From Micromonospora sp. AMSO31t (GTDB lineage: Bacteria; Actinomycetota; Actinomycetes; Mycobacteriales; Micromonosporaceae), in the NCBI RefSeq assembly GCF_008868175.1, contig NZ_WBKT01000001.1, forward strand, positions 1-64,000: 64,000 nucleotides of DNA, in the 5' to 3' direction. The notes below the pieces were generated by a model. That model had not been told where the DNA came from and made no database searches. It was given only the letters and a program-made list of their open reading frames with translations. Of this stretch, positions 1 to 8,389 are shown in pieces; the stretch's first letter is position 1, and the number at the start of each line of letters is the position of its first letter. The position numbers and the translations under genes are program-made.

Positions 1-1
1 C

Positions 2-295
2 GTCAGCCCCTCCTCCGACGGCGACGCGTCCTCAGCAGCCGCTGACCGGACCGCGCCGCGCACCCGCGGAGGCGATCCCGACATGCCCACCGACCTGGTA
101 CGCGGCCACCGTGCCCTGCGTGGCACGGTCGAGCACCGCGACGGCTGGACGCTGCTGCGGACCGGCGACACCACCTGGGCCCTGCTCGGCGGCAACGCCG
201 CCGACCTGCCCGCCGGGCAGTCCGCCACGGTCACCGGCGTCCAGACCGCGGTCCCCGCCGGTTGTCCCGCCTCGCGAGCCCTCACCCTCCGCTGA
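2..295 (+). CDS. C-terminal part of an unidentified protein (5' end outside window)
   Basis: The frame is open from base 2 and ends at TGA 293-295, so this is the last 97 codons of a gene that starts before the window. The first ~27 residues are Ser/Ala/Asp/Arg-rich and look like a flexible linker. The last ~65 (from MPTDLVRGHRALRG at 83) form a compact beta-rich stretch with RGTVEHRDGWTLLRTGD and PAGQSATVTGV, resembling a small OB-fold-like tail. An internal ATG at 83 exists, but the uninterrupted upstream frame argues for a larger protein. No family is assigned. Confidence 0.5.
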   Translation, partial: VSPSSDGDASSAAADRTAPRTRGGDPDMPTDLVRGHRALRGTVEHRDGWTLLRTGDTTWALLGGNAADLPAGQSATVTGVQTAVPAGCPASRALTLR

Positions 296-488
296 ACCAG
301 CGCGGTCAGGCCGTCCATCCGGTACGACTGGAGTGACGGCCCTAAAGCAGTTCGACTAGCGCCGCAGTGGCCCGTCGGTGGGCGCGGTCCTCGACATCAG
401 GCAAGTATGCCGGTACGCCCTGCGATGTCTTGACCTGAGCTAACAGCCAGCGTTCCGACAAGGCCCCTGCCCTTCTATACGACTCCCA
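296..488. other. Intergenic stretch, no gene seen
   Basis: Between the partial gene on the plus strand and the TetR relic on the minus strand I see no open frame with coding character, no clear hairpin and no RNA gene. It probably holds the decayed flank of the relic next to it. Confidence 0.3.
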
Positions 489-850
489 TCACTCTATGTG
501 CTGGTCGTCAGACGTCACGAACGTTCGCAGATGGTCAACCGCCGCAGAGAGCGCGTCCTGCAGGGGGCCGATGTCCCGGGCGACCTGAGAGAGGAGCATG
601 CCGCCTTGGTACGCCGCGAGGAACATGTCGGCGAGCCGCGCGGGGTCGGCGGACGCGTCGATGCGGCCGAGTTGTCGCATGCGATCGAGCCCGACGCGGA
701 AGATCTCGCGCCACTGCGCGAACACCTCCGCGAGCCGGTCGTGTACGTCGAGATCGGTCTTGACGATCTCGCTCGCGAGCGAGCCGAGGCTGCAGCCGTC
801 CTCGAACGGGCGCCCCGAGAGGGCGTAGAAGTCCGCCGCGGATCTCAGGA
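489..850 (-). pseudogene. TetR-family regulator relic (C-terminal ligand domain only)
   Basis: The last ~115 residues of this minus-strand frame carry the signature of LmrA/YxaF-type TetR C-terminal domains: GCSLGSLASEI, then VFAQWREIFRVGLDRM, ADPARLADMFLAAYQGGMLL and a final helix ending TFVTSDDQHIE. No N-terminal helix-turn-helix precedes it. Upstream of about 850 the frame runs inside the 3' end of the RsdA-like gene, whose stop is at 845-847. It therefore looks like a deletion joint in which the regulator lost its DNA-binding half. It has no start codon or ribosome site of its own and is unlikely to make a working regulator. Confidence 0.65.
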
Positions 851-1708
851 CTCCACCAGATCTCCGGTGGGAAGCGGCAGCAGTACAGATGGGGTCGGCG
901 TCGGCGGCAGGGGAAGTTCCGGTGTCGGCGGCAAGGGTCTGGAGCGGGAGTTGGATGAGGGGGTGGGTGCGGCCGGACGCGGCGCCGAGGTGGTCGTTCC
1001 CGGCGCCTGGCCGCGGGTTGCTTGGGGGCTGGCGGTCGAGGTGACTGGCGACGGCGTCGGGATGGACGCGCACTGGGGCAAGGTGGGGCAACTGGCCTGA
1101 GCGGTCAGGTGGTCCAGGACGGCGTCGATGTCGGCGCGCAGACGGGCGGCCTCGGCCACGTCGGTGATCCGGGTCAGATCCTGTTGGGCCTGACCGATTA
1201 ACTGCCGGGCTTCCTCGAACCGTCGCGCCTCAACGGCGGCGCGGGCGCGGGCAATGGTGCGCTCGGCATCGCGTACGTCCGCTCGCTCGGGGTGCAGGAC
1301 CTTGGTCAGCGGCCAGAGGGGACTGTTCGGCCCGGCGTTGCGACTGCCGACCCCCAGCGCAGTCACCAGCACGAGGGCTGCGGCCACAGCGGCGGCCAGC
1401 CGCAGGGCTCGCCGCATGAACGGTCGCGACGGGGCCGAGGCGGGGAAGTGCCCGGAGGCGGTATCGGCCCCAACACGGTCGACCGGATAGTGGACGTCCG
1501 TCCGGCTGTGTAGGCCATGGGTGCCCGTCATGTCGGCGTTCTCCTCGTCGGCGGTGAGGTCGGCGCGCCAGGCGGCCAGCATCGCGGTCAGGCCGTCGAC
1601 GTCGGCCTCCCATCCGCCGCCGCCTCCGAGCACGTCGAGGAGCAGGTCGTCGTGGGCGACGGTGGTGAGGTCCGGGTCCTCGCCACCGTCGGGCCAGCGC
1701 TCACTCAT
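845..1708 (-). CDS. RsdA-like anti-sigma-D factor (membrane-bound)
   Basis: This 287-residue protein starts 4 bp inside the upstream sigma gene (ATGA overlap), the usual arrangement for a sigma/anti-sigma pair. Residues ~18-52 (HDDLLLDVLGGGG, then DGLTAMLAAWRADL) match the sigma-binding N-terminus of RsdA. One transmembrane helix lies at ~97-118 (rich in Ala/Val/Leu). A charged alpha-helical stretch follows at ~130-190 (ARARAAVEARRFEEARQLI), then a Pro/Thr/Ser-rich extracellular tail. In mycobacteria RsdA holds SigD at the membrane and is released by proteolysis; the same role is inferred here. The 3' end abuts the TetR relic, so the last few residues may derive from that joint. Confidence 0.75.
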   Translation of the reverse strand: MSERWPDGGEDPDLTTVAHDDLLLDVLGGGGGWEADVDGLTAMLAAWRADLTADEENADMTGTHGLHSRTDVHYPVDRVGADTASGHFPASAPSRPFMRRALRLAAAVAAALVLVTALGVGSRNAGPNSPLWPLTKVLHPERADVRDAERTIARARAAVEARRFEEARQLIGQAQQDLTRITDVAEAARLRADIDAVLDHLTAQASCPTLPQCASIPTPSPVTSTASPQATRGQAPGTTTSAPRPAAPTPSSNSRSRPLPPTPELPLPPTPTPSVLLPLPTGDLVES

Positions 1709-2283
1709 GCCGCCACCTCGCCGAGTCCGTCGCGGGCAAGGGCACGGAGTCGGGCGAGGGCTCGGGACTGGGCCACCCGTACGGCCGGTGCCGACATGCC
1801 GAGGATGGTGCCGACCTCCTCAGCGGTGAGACCGACCGCCACCCGCAGCGTGATGATCTCCCGTTGCACGTTCGGGAGGCGGTGCAGCAGCACAAATAGT
1901 CGACGGGCCAGATCCGTCGCGACAGCCTGTTCCTCCGGCCCCGGCGCGGCGTCCGGTCGCTCCAGTGAGGTGTCGGTGATGGCGGCGGTGGAGCCGCGCA
2001 CCGCCGCTCGTTGGGCGTCGGCGACCTTGTGCGCGGCGACAGCGAAGACGAACGCCGAGAACGGCTTTCCCTGCTCCCGGTAGCGGGGAAGGGCCTTCAG
2101 CACCGCCAGGCACACCTCCTGCGCGACGTCGTCGGCCGTGGTGTGCGCCCCGCCGATGCGGCCCAGCCGGGCCCGGCAGTAGCGGACGAGCCGTGGCCGC
2201 AGGTCGGCGAGCAGGGCCGCCGCCGCGGCCCGGTCGCCCGCGGCGGCCCGGCGCACGAGCTCTGGCTCGATCGCTCTGGTCAT
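1705..2283 (-). CDS. sigD: ECF sigma factor, SigD type
   Basis: The protein has 192 residues, typical of group 4 sigma factors. Region 2 includes TADDVAQEVCLAVLKALPRYREQGKPFSAFVFAVAAHK (given here as two adjoining pieces: DDVAQEVCLAVLKALPRY and FSAFVFAVAAHKVADA). Region 4 includes LPNVQREIITLRVAVGLTAE then EEVGTILGMSAPAVRVAQSR, a helix-turn-helix for -35 recognition. It overlaps the RsdA-like anti-sigma gene by 4 bp, so the two are co-transcribed and probably translationally coupled. The partner supports assignment to the SigD group; related Streptomyces proteins are called ShbA. The ATG at 2281-2283 was chosen because the sigma domain begins directly after it. Confidence 0.8.
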   Translation of the reverse strand: MTRAIEPELVRRAAAGDRAAAAALLADLRPRLVRYCRARLGRIGGAHTTADDVAQEVCLAVLKALPRYREQGKPFSAFVFAVAAHKVADAQRAAVRGSTAAITDTSLERPDAAPGPEEQAVATDLARRLFVLLHRLPNVQREIITLRVAVGLTAEEVGTILGMSAPAVRVAQSRALARLRALARDGLGEVAA

Positions 2284-2430
2284 GGGATGTGAGCCACCTT
2301 TGTTACCGGCCGGTTAACCGCACGCTATCGAGACGTCAGCCAGTTTGCCTAGCCCACCTTGCGTCACCGGACGAGACCCAAAAGGGCTGTTGCATGAGGG
2401 CGTGCCGCCGCGACGTCAGGTAGCAATCAG

Positions 2431-2601
2431 GTGAGAGGAGGGGTCGGTGGCGCCGAATTCGCCGTGCAGGGGCCGACTAAGTCCTTCGGTGGCCAAGCGG
2501 TTTGGTCGGACGACAGCATTGCCCCGCCGGCTGGTGAGGTCTCGGTGCTGGTGGGTCCGTCCGGCGCCGGCAAGTCGGTGTTCCTGAAGACGCGGTGGCC
2601 T
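2431..2601 (+). pseudogene. Relic of an Mce-type ABC transporter ATPase (N-terminus with Walker A)
   Basis: From about 2452 the frame reads VQGPTKSFGGQAVW, then PPAGEVSVLVGPSGAGKSVFLKT. This is the start of an MlaF/Mkl-type ATPase, the family that powers Mce lipid importers; the GPSGxGKSVFLKT Walker A wording is characteristic. After about residue 56 the homology stops abruptly and the frame becomes Pro/Arg/Ser-rich. There is no signature motif, Walker B or permease gene after it. The 3' part was evidently deleted. The remaining frame to 2742 is open but does not look like protein sequence under selection. Confidence 0.6.
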
Positions 2602-2738
2602 TCGCGCTCGTCGGAACGGCCGAGCGCGTCAGGACTGCACACTGGCTCGGCCGGCGCCGCGCCAGACCCTCGACGGTTCCTTCGGTGGCCCTGGCCCCGG
2701 CCGACGACGTCTCGTCCCGCTCCAGAGGATGGTTGGGG

Positions 2739-3950
2739 TTAGATCCAAGGTAGAGGATCGACTGGACGGCCGCCGAGACGTACCTCGAAGTGCAGGTGGG
2801 GACCCGTGGAGGCACCGGTCGATCCGACCAGCCCGATGACCTGGCCAGCGCGGATGCGCTGACCGGGCGACACCATCAATTTGGACTGATGGCCGTAGCA
2901 CGTGGACAGCCGCTGCCCGTCAGCCCTGCCGTGATCGATGCAGGTGTAGTTGCCATAGCCGCCGTACCAGCCGGCGCGCGACACGCGGCCGTCCGCCGCC
3001 GCGAGGATCGGGGTACCAATCGGGGCGGCGAGGTCCACTCCCGGGTGCAACTGCCACACGTGGTAGTACGGGTCAAAACGGGTGCCGTACTTGCTGGTGA
3101 GCCGGCCCGACAATGGACGCCCGAGCAGGCCCCCACCGACCGTGGCGACGGTGCGGGCCGGTGCCGCCACGGCGGGCACCGCGCGGACGCGACGGCTGAT
3201 CTCCTGCCGCAGCCGCGCCTCCTCCGTCCGGCGGCGGACGAGTTCGGCCTGGCCGGAGGTGATCGCGCCGGACAGGGCGACAGCGCGACCGGTGGGGGTG
3301 TCCACCACATCCGCGGAGTCCGCCACGGCGAAGGGCGACGCGTCCGCATCCCCGCCGGCGGTCAGAGACGTCAGCAGTTGCAGCACCGGGTCCGGCCCGC
3401 GCTGCACCCTGGCGAGGTCATCGCGGGTCCGAGCAAGAATGTTCTCCAGGTACTGGATCCGGTGCTGGACGTCGCTCAGCGCGGCGACCTGACGGGCCTG
3501 TGGGGTGACGGCGGCGTCCACCGGCGGCTGCGGATACAGGTCGGCGCCCGGGTCGCCAGCGGTGAGCGCAGGGGCCGATCCGGGGCTCACCATCGGCCCG
3601 TCGTTGCTGGCCGGGGCCGAGACGCCCACCCGCGGTAGCTTGCCGGCGGTGGGCGGAGTAGTCGCGGGTGGCGCAGGCGGTCGGGTCGACGCAGTGGCCG
3701 ACGGGACGGGCGGCGGCTTCACCGTCGGCGGCTTGATCGGCGGCAGCGTCACCTTCGGCGGCTTCACCGGTGGCAGCGACACGGTCAGCGACGGGTTCGG
3801 CAAGGTCGGCAGAGTCGGCAGGGGCCCCTGCGCCGATGAGGTTTGTGCCCCGGCGGTCGCAGCCCCGGCGTCCAGGCAGAAGGATGCCACCATCAGCGTC
3901 GCCCCGGCGACGGTCGCCAGCGTGGCCTGCCTCCACCACCGTTCACCCAT
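2739..3950 (-). CDS. Secreted M23-family metallopeptidase
   Basis: The protein has 403 residues. An N-terminal signal peptide (~1-35, hydrophobic core LATVAGATLMVASF, cleavage near AQA/GAQT) is followed by a Pro-rich linker (~45-130, repeats of PPVKPPKV type). A coiled-coil segment follows at ~150-190 (ALSDVQHRIQYLENILART) and a second helical part at ~235-255. The C-terminal LytM/M23 domain has all Zn ligands: His302 and Asp306 (HPGVD) and the His385-x-His387 motif (GPHLHFEV). It should cut peptide cross-links of peptidoglycan outside the membrane, or activate amidases. The linker probably spans the wall. A ribosome site (GGGAG) lies 5-7 bp before ATG 3948-3950. No partner gene is adjacent. 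Confidence 0.85.
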   Translation of the reverse strand: MGERWWRQATLATVAGATLMVASFCLDAGAATAGAQTSSAQGPLPTLPTLPNPSLTVSLPPVKPPKVTLPPIKPPTVKPPPVPSATASTRPPAPPATTPPTAGKLPRVGVSAPASNDGPMVSPGSAPALTAGDPGADLYPQPPVDAAVTPQARQVAALSDVQHRIQYLENILARTRDDLARVQRGPDPVLQLLTSLTAGGDADASPFAVADSADVVDTPTGRAVALSGAITSGQAELVRRRTEEARLRQEISRRVRAVPAVAAPARTVATVGGGLLGRPLSGRLTSKYGTRFDPYYHVWQLHPGVDLAAPIGTPILAAADGRVSRAGWYGGYGNYTCIDHGRADGQRLSTCYGHQSKLMVSPGQRIRAGQVIGLVGSTGASTGPHLHFEVRLGGRPVDPLPWI

Positions 3951-4007
3951 GACGTACTCCCGCCGTCGACCCCGATCCCGTCCCTCTGCTACATCGAATC
4001 CCGGTGC

Positions 4008-4673
4008 CTAGTCGTTACAGCCGGCCGGGGGCGGCAGGCCGTGACGCCGCCGCAGCCGTCGACGCGTCAGCAGGGTGCCCGCCGCGACCGCGCCGACCAC
4101 CACCGCCGCAACGGCCGGCACCCGCAGCGACCGTCCGGGCGGCCGGACCTCACTTGCCACGGCCGGCGACTCCAACGCTGGATCTGTGGCCGTGGCAGTG
4201 GCCGTGGCCGCCGAGCCCGGGAGCAGATAGGCGTTGCTGGCGATTCGGGGATCCGTCGCGGTGGACTCCACCGAAGTGACACTGACCCGGTTGCGGACCA
4301 GCGTGCCCGGCGGCACACCCGTGCCGATCCGCCCGGTGATCGTGATCCGCGGCACCGCTGCGGCGGCACCCAGCAGCAGGTCGCCGAGGTCGCAAACGAC
4401 GATACGAGGGGATGCCGCACACCGACCCGGTTCGGCTCGGGCGATGACACCGTCGAGATCAGCCGTGGTGGTGAAGGTGACTCGCGTGGCCGTGAGGGTG
4501 CCCCTACCGGCGATCGTGACGGTGTGGGTCACGCCCTGCGCGGGCAGCGCGCCGAACGGTGTCGACGTCAGCACCGGCGTGGCGTCCACGGCAGGGGTCG
4601 GTGGCGGCGTCGGCGCAGCCGCGGCCACGGCGCCCATGATGCCCGCCACCGACGCGGCGACAGACTCCCACAT
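4008..4673 (-). CDS. Secreted, membrane-anchored surface protein with DUF11-like domain
   Basis: I place the start at ATG 4671-4673, giving 221 residues with an N-terminal hydrophobic segment (SVAASVAGIMGAVAAAA). The open frame extends upstream to 4805, but that part is basic and unlike a signal peptide. A Pro/Thr linker is followed by a beta-rich domain (THTVTIAGRGTLTATRVTFT, CDLGDLLLGAAAAVPRITIT) of the kind seen in DUF11 adhesin-like repeats. The C-terminus has a transmembrane helix (VPAVAAVVVGAVAAGTLL) followed by an Arg-rich cytoplasmic stop signal. No LPXTG-type motif precedes it, so it is membrane-held rather than sortase-attached. Its function is unknown. Confidence 0.5.
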   Translation of the reverse strand: MWESVAASVAGIMGAVAAAAPTPPPTPAVDATPVLTSTPFGALPAQGVTHTVTIAGRGTLTATRVTFTTTADLDGVIARAEPGRCAASPRIVVCDLGDLLLGAAAAVPRITITGRIGTGVPPGTLVRNRVSVTSVESTATDPRIASNAYLLPGSAATATATATDPALESPAVASEVRPPGRSLRVPAVAAVVVGAVAAGTLLTRRRLRRRHGLPPPAGCND

Positions 4674-4885
4674 TCCCACACTGTAAGCCGACCGGCTCAC
4701 GATCGCCCCCGGCCAGGTGCACCTTCGGGCTCGACCCACCCGGAAATCGTGCCAACGCATGGTCGGCCGAGTCGTCCCAGGGTCCCGGTCTTGAAGGTCA
4801 GCCAAGGCTGAGCGGATGCGTCGCCGACCAGTCCCAGGGCGACACCGCGCTCCAATAGCCGCACGGCCTGCTGGTCGTCTGCGTT

Positions 4886-5257
4886 CTAGCGGGCCTTCTT
4901 CGTCGCCCGCTTGCGGGGCGGCGTCAGCAGCTCGGCGACCGCTGCAATCGCGGACGGCATTAGGCGGTAGTACGCCCAGACACCGCGCTGCTCGCGCTCG
5001 AGCAGACCGGCCTCGGTGAGGATCCGAAGGTGATGACTCACGGTCGGTTGGGAGAGCCCCAGCGGCGCGGTGAGGTCACTGACGGACGCCTCACCCTCGG
5101 GAGCGGACTGGATGAGACTGAGTAGTCGCAGCCGGGCGGGGTCGGCGAATGCCTTCAGCACTCCCGCGAGCCGCTCAGCATCGGCACGCTTGATGGGCTC
5201 GCCAGCAAGCGGCGAGATGGCAGGCGTAGCAGTCTTCGCAGTTCCCACGTCTTCCAT
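4886..5257 (-). CDS. ArsR-family winged-helix regulator
   Basis: The 123-residue protein (start chosen at MEDVGTAKT, ATG 5255-5257) has the ArsR fold. LKAFADPARLRLLSLIQ is followed by a helix-turn-helix, VSDLTAPLGLSQPTVSHHLR, then the wing (GLLEREQRGVWAYYRL) and a Lys/Arg-rich tail. The recognition helix contains no ELCVCDL-type cysteines, so a metal-sensing role is not supported. The frame continues upstream to 5350 but lacks family similarity there. It stands alone, with no obvious transporter or resistance target next to it. Confidence 0.75.
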   Translation of the reverse strand: MEDVGTAKTATPAISPLAGEPIKRADAERLAGVLKAFADPARLRLLSLIQSAPEGEASVSDLTAPLGLSQPTVSHHLRILTEAGLLEREQRGVWAYYRLMPSAIAAVAELLTPPRKRATKKAR

Positions 5258-5566
5258 CGTTTCACGAACACCATCGATCGGCCGGTGGAACCGGGACCGA
5301 TGGTCACCGCGAGGCCTGGGTGCGAGGTATGCCACGGGGCGGGTCAGCACCAGTGACTGGAGGTGGCGTGACTCGGGAGGGGGCCACGACGGCCCCCGGG
5401 TGTGGTGTCTGAGATCTCCTATTCGGCCGGCGACCCGGTAGCATGCGGCGGACGACGGGCGGCAGCCGAAGCATGGCTCCGGTGCGACTCGGCGGGCGGC
5501 ACCGCCGGGTCGGGCGGCCGCGGCGCCGTCAGGCCGGGGCCGGAGTGAGAGAGGAACCTGCTCGGC
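5258..5566. other. Intergenic region between ArsR gene and DUF2637-type gene
   Basis: This divergent spacer of about 300 bp presumably carries the promoters for both neighbours. I see no convincing palindrome for the ArsR protein, no RNA gene and no attachment-site-like repeat. A purine-rich GAGAGGAA at about 5546-5553 could serve as ribosome site for the GTG start at 5567. Confidence 0.3.
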
Positions 5567-7303
5567 GTGTTCGAGGAACCGGACCGGACCCGGATGACCG
5601 GCGGAGATTCAACTGGTGGGATGCACGGCGCCGCCGGCGGGGCGCAAGGCGTCGACCCGCCGGCGGCGTGGGACGCGGAGCTGGCCAAGGCGGTGCGACA
5701 GGTCGCGGTGCTGCGTACCGGGTTCTACGTGGTCGTGCTGCTGGTCGCGCTCGGCGGCCAGGTGTCCGGGGCGATGGAGCGGCTCGGCATGCCGTGGTAC
5801 GTGGCCCTTCCCGCCGTTGGGGCGTTGGAGTTGGGCGGTGTCGTGGTGCTGGCGAACGCCGACGTACGCCGTCGACTCGGTGAAAGTGCGGTCCTGTCCC
5901 GCGTGCTGTCGGCCGGCATCGCCGCCGGGGCGGTCGTTTTCAACTGGCTGGCTCACGCCAACCACCTCGAAGGCGGCTTCTACGCGGGCATGTCCCTGCT
6001 CGGGTATCTGGTGTGGCTGATGAACACCGAGAACCAGCGGCGGGACCGGCTGCGCGCCAGGCAGCAGCTACCACCCACCACGCCCGCGTACGAACCGGTC
6101 GGGCACTGGTTGCGGCATCCGTGGCTGACTCGCCGGGCCCGTTCGTTGGCCAAGGCCGACCCCGGCCTCGGGCTGTACGACTCGCTCGACGCGGCGCACG
6201 CGCAGATTCGGGCCGAGCGGCGGCAGGCGGCGCTCAGCAAGGTCTTGCACCGCAAGATCCGTCGAGCACTGGACGCCACCACCGCCGACATCGCTCTGGC
6301 GGTGTATGACCTCGACGAGATCGCCCGGCGGCTGGGCAAGCGGGCGGACTACGACGGGCTCACCGCCCTCATCGCGGCCGATCTGGCACCTGAGCGCGTG
6401 CTGGCCGGGAACCTGCCGGCGGGCCGCCGCCGGTGGTGGCGTCGGGCCGGTCAGCCCGACCCCGTCGCACTCGCCTCGGCGGCGCGGCTGCTCGCCGACA
6501 CCCCGGCGGGCCTCGTCCACGCCTCCGCGCAGCAGACCGTGGCCCCTGCGCCGGACGCAGCCCCCGCGCAGGCCACGGTCCCTATCTCTCCGGCAGCGGG
6601 CGCGGGCTCGGGCGGCTCAGCGGGGCCAGGGTCGGCCGGGGACGACGTTCAGCACGTGAGTGCCACCGAGCAGACGGCAGACAGTGCCGAGCGGCCGGGA
6701 TCGGAGCGGTCTGAGGCGGTGACGCCCGATCGTACCGACCTGCAGATGGAGCGGTCCGATCGCGACGGGCTCACGTCGACCGCCGATCAACCCGATCCGT
6801 CTCGCGCCTCTGACTGGGCGGCGCTGCACGCGGAACTCGCCCCGCTCCTGCCGGCAACCGCGCCGCGCCGGACGCCGCGCAACGCGGTGGGCCGGTCGGC
6901 CACCAGCCGCGGGGACGCATCGTCTACCACGGACGCGCCGGGCTTCGTCGCGGAGCAGGCTAGCCCCGCGGCGTCGGAAACGACCCGCAGCCCGGCGCCG
7001 ATGGCGCGAACCGCCACGGGCCGGGCGCGCACGACCCGAGTCACCGACCCGGCGGGCGAGCCCGGGCCGGTCGCGCCAGTCACGCGAGAGCTACCTCTGG
7101 TGGGCGGGCGGGACCTGCCGGACCTGGTAGACACCGCGGCGAGCCGCACCACCTCGCCCGCCGACACCGTGGAACGGCCCCCCGGGCAACGATCAGCATC
7201 CCGACGGCAACAGCACCGGCGGGACGAAACGGACCCACGACCGGGCTCGGACACCGCACGGCGTCGGGCTAACAACGAGTCGGCCCAGACCGGCCGTCGC
7301 TGA
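5567..7303 (+). CDS. DUF2637/SpdB-like membrane protein with long disordered tail
   Basis: The protein has 578 residues. Four hydrophobic helices lie at about 48-68, 80-98, 115-135 and 138-152, ending LLGYLVWLMNTENQRRDRLR. This resembles DUF2637/Spd proteins carried by actinomycete plasmids and integrative elements. A basic helical cytoplasmic region follows (~165-300, KVLHRKIRRALDATTADIAL), then ~270 residues of Ser/Thr/Pro/Arg-rich low-complexity sequence. The start is uncertain (GTG 5567, or ATG at 5594 or 5621). After the TGA at 7301-7303 the same frame stays coding-like for ~25 codons (HPQRVDEYLAEVELRLARRL), so the original protein may have been longer. A transposase relic follows directly. 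The link to a mobile element is inferred. Confidence 0.55.
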   Translation: MFEEPDRTRMTGGDSTGGMHGAAGGAQGVDPPAAWDAELAKAVRQVAVLRTGFYVVVLLVALGGQVSGAMERLGMPWYVALPAVGALELGGVVVLANADVRRRLGESAVLSRVLSAGIAAGAVVFNWLAHANHLEGGFYAGMSLLGYLVWLMNTENQRRDRLRARQQLPPTTPAYEPVGHWLRHPWLTRRARSLAKADPGLGLYDSLDAAHAQIRAERRQAALSKVLHRKIRRALDATTADIALAVYDLDEIARRLGKRADYDGLTALIAADLAPERVLAGNLPAGRRRWWRRAGQPDPVALASAARLLADTPAGLVHASAQQTVAPAPDAAPAQATVPISPAAGAGSGGSAGPGSAGDDVQHVSATEQTADSAERPGSERSEAVTPDRTDLQMERSDRDGLTSTADQPDPSRASDWAALHAELAPLLPATAPRRTPRNAVGRSATSRGDASSTTDAPGFVAEQASPAASETTRSPAPMARTATGRARTTRVTDPAGEPGPVAPVTRELPLVGGRDLPDLVDTAASRTTSPADTVERPPGQRSASRRQQHRRDETDPRPGSDTARRRANNESAQTGRR

Positions 7304-7371
7304 CCGAAAGATCACCCACAGCGGGTCGACGAATACCTGGCCGAGGTGGAACTGCGCCTCGCCCGTCGGCT

Positions 7372-7850
7372 TCAGGTGCCCGAACCGACCGCAAACTTGC
7401 TGACCAGATGTACTGCCACGGGCGCCTGTTGCTCGGCAACTGAGTGGGAGCAGCCGGGGTAACCACGGCTTGCTTTCCAGCAATCGAACGTATCGGGAAA
7501 CCTGCTCGATGCCCCTGGGCGGACCTGAATCTCGGTGCCGTCCAGGCGGATGGTGAGTCCTTCGGCGGCGGCGTGGGCGAGGACGTCGGCCAGAGTGTGC
7601 AGTCGTTGCCCCAGCGGGGTGGCGAAGCCTCGGCCGGCCGGCAGTGGCCGGACCTGGCGTATCGCGTTGGAGACGGTGGAGCGGTCCACGCTATACGGCA
7701 GGGCCAGGCGGAGCCAGGCCAGGGTGAGCAGCAGCCGGTCGCGGCGGGTCAGGGTTTCGGGGTGTCCGGCGCCGGGCCAGCGGTGGCGGTCCCGGCCGCC
7801 GCGTCGGCGGTGCACCCGTAGAACAACAGCTCACACTGCTGGAACAACGT
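7372..7850 (-). pseudogene. Transposase relic (IS5-like, N-terminal part)
   Basis: The minus strand encodes TLTRRDRLLLTLAWLRLALP, then SVDRSTVSNAIRQVRPLPA, GRGFATPLGQRLHTLADVLA and IRLDGTEIQVRP. This is the N-terminal helix-turn-helix and the start of the DDE domain of an IS5-group transposase common in actinomycetes. Three defects are visible. A short deletion follows ALPYS, where the copy normally continues before DRSTVS. A frame change near 7815 separates it from the upstream LLFYGCTAD segment. The catalytic DDE core beyond about 7400 is lost. No terminal inverted repeats were recognised, so it cannot move by itself. Confidence 0.7.
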
Positions 7851-7927
7851 CCGACGGAAACTGCCCGACTGCGGGCTTCGTTGGTAACCTATCTGCCGGT
7901 GTCGGCTCGGCCTGGCATCGTATAGGC

Positions 7928-8215
7928 ATGTGCAGGAACATTCGCGTGCTCCACAACTTTGAACCGCCTGCGACCGACGATGAGATCGAGGCCGCCGCCA
8001 CCCAATATGTGCGCAAGGTCAGCGGCACGACACGGCCGTCCGCGGCCAACGAGGAGGCGTTCGGCGAGGCCATCCGCGCTGTCACGGTGGCCACCCGGAA
8101 CCTATTGGACAGCCTCGTGACAAAGGCGCCTCCCCGTGACCGCGAGGTGGAGGCCGCGAAGGCCAAGGCGCGCGCGGCCGAACGGTACGGGCTGCCAGCG
8201 CCCGCCTCGGGCTGA
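7928..8215 (+). CDS. DUF2277 family protein
   Basis: This is a 95-residue protein beginning MCRNIRVLHNFEPPATDDEI, the near-invariant opening of DUF2277 proteins. The rest matches the family: AATQYVRKVSGTTRPS, then an internal helix (AFGEAIRAVTVATRNLLDSL) and a short charged tail with PPRDREVEAAKAKAR. The length is normal. The function of the family is unknown. The Cys2/Asn/Arg start is conserved and the protein is widespread as a single gene. The stop is followed 48 bp later by a hairpin that may end the transcript. Confidence 0.85.
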   Translation: MCRNIRVLHNFEPPATDDEIEAAATQYVRKVSGTTRPSAANEEAFGEAIRAVTVATRNLLDSLVTKAPPRDREVEAAKAKARAAERYGLPAPASG

Positions 8216-8262
8216 CGGCTCCCGATCTCACTGGCCGCGCTCTGGCCAAGGCTTCCTGCTCG

Positions 8263-8293
8263 GTGACTTCTTCGGCTTTCCCGAAGAGGTCAC
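8263..8293 (+). terminator. Hairpin after the DUF2277 gene
   Basis: A 13-bp stem (GTGACTTCTTCGG against CCGAAGAGGTCAC) around a 5-nt loop contains one T/G position that pairs as a wobble in RNA. It lies between converging genes and has no T-tract. The plus strand across it also reads as protein-like sequence, so termination is a moderate inference. Confidence 0.4.
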
Positions 8294-8389
8294 GAAGCAG
8301 TTGGCCCTGTGAGTCTCAGAGTCTTGCCGATCGTCATCGGCGGTGGGGCAATGGTTCGTGTCACCCCTCGGACACCAGTGGTTATCCCC

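Noticed and set aside
489-1091. Single 200-residue minus-strand gene covering the TetR relic
   Set aside because: Its first half is only the out-of-frame shadow of the RsdA-like gene; just the last ~115 residues have family similarity.
8250-8312. Plus-strand peptide GFLLGDFFGFPEEVTKQLAL just after the DUF2277 gene
   Set aside because: It looks protein-like, but it has no start and no upstream domain, and it coincides with a near-perfect hairpin that explains the sequence as a terminator.
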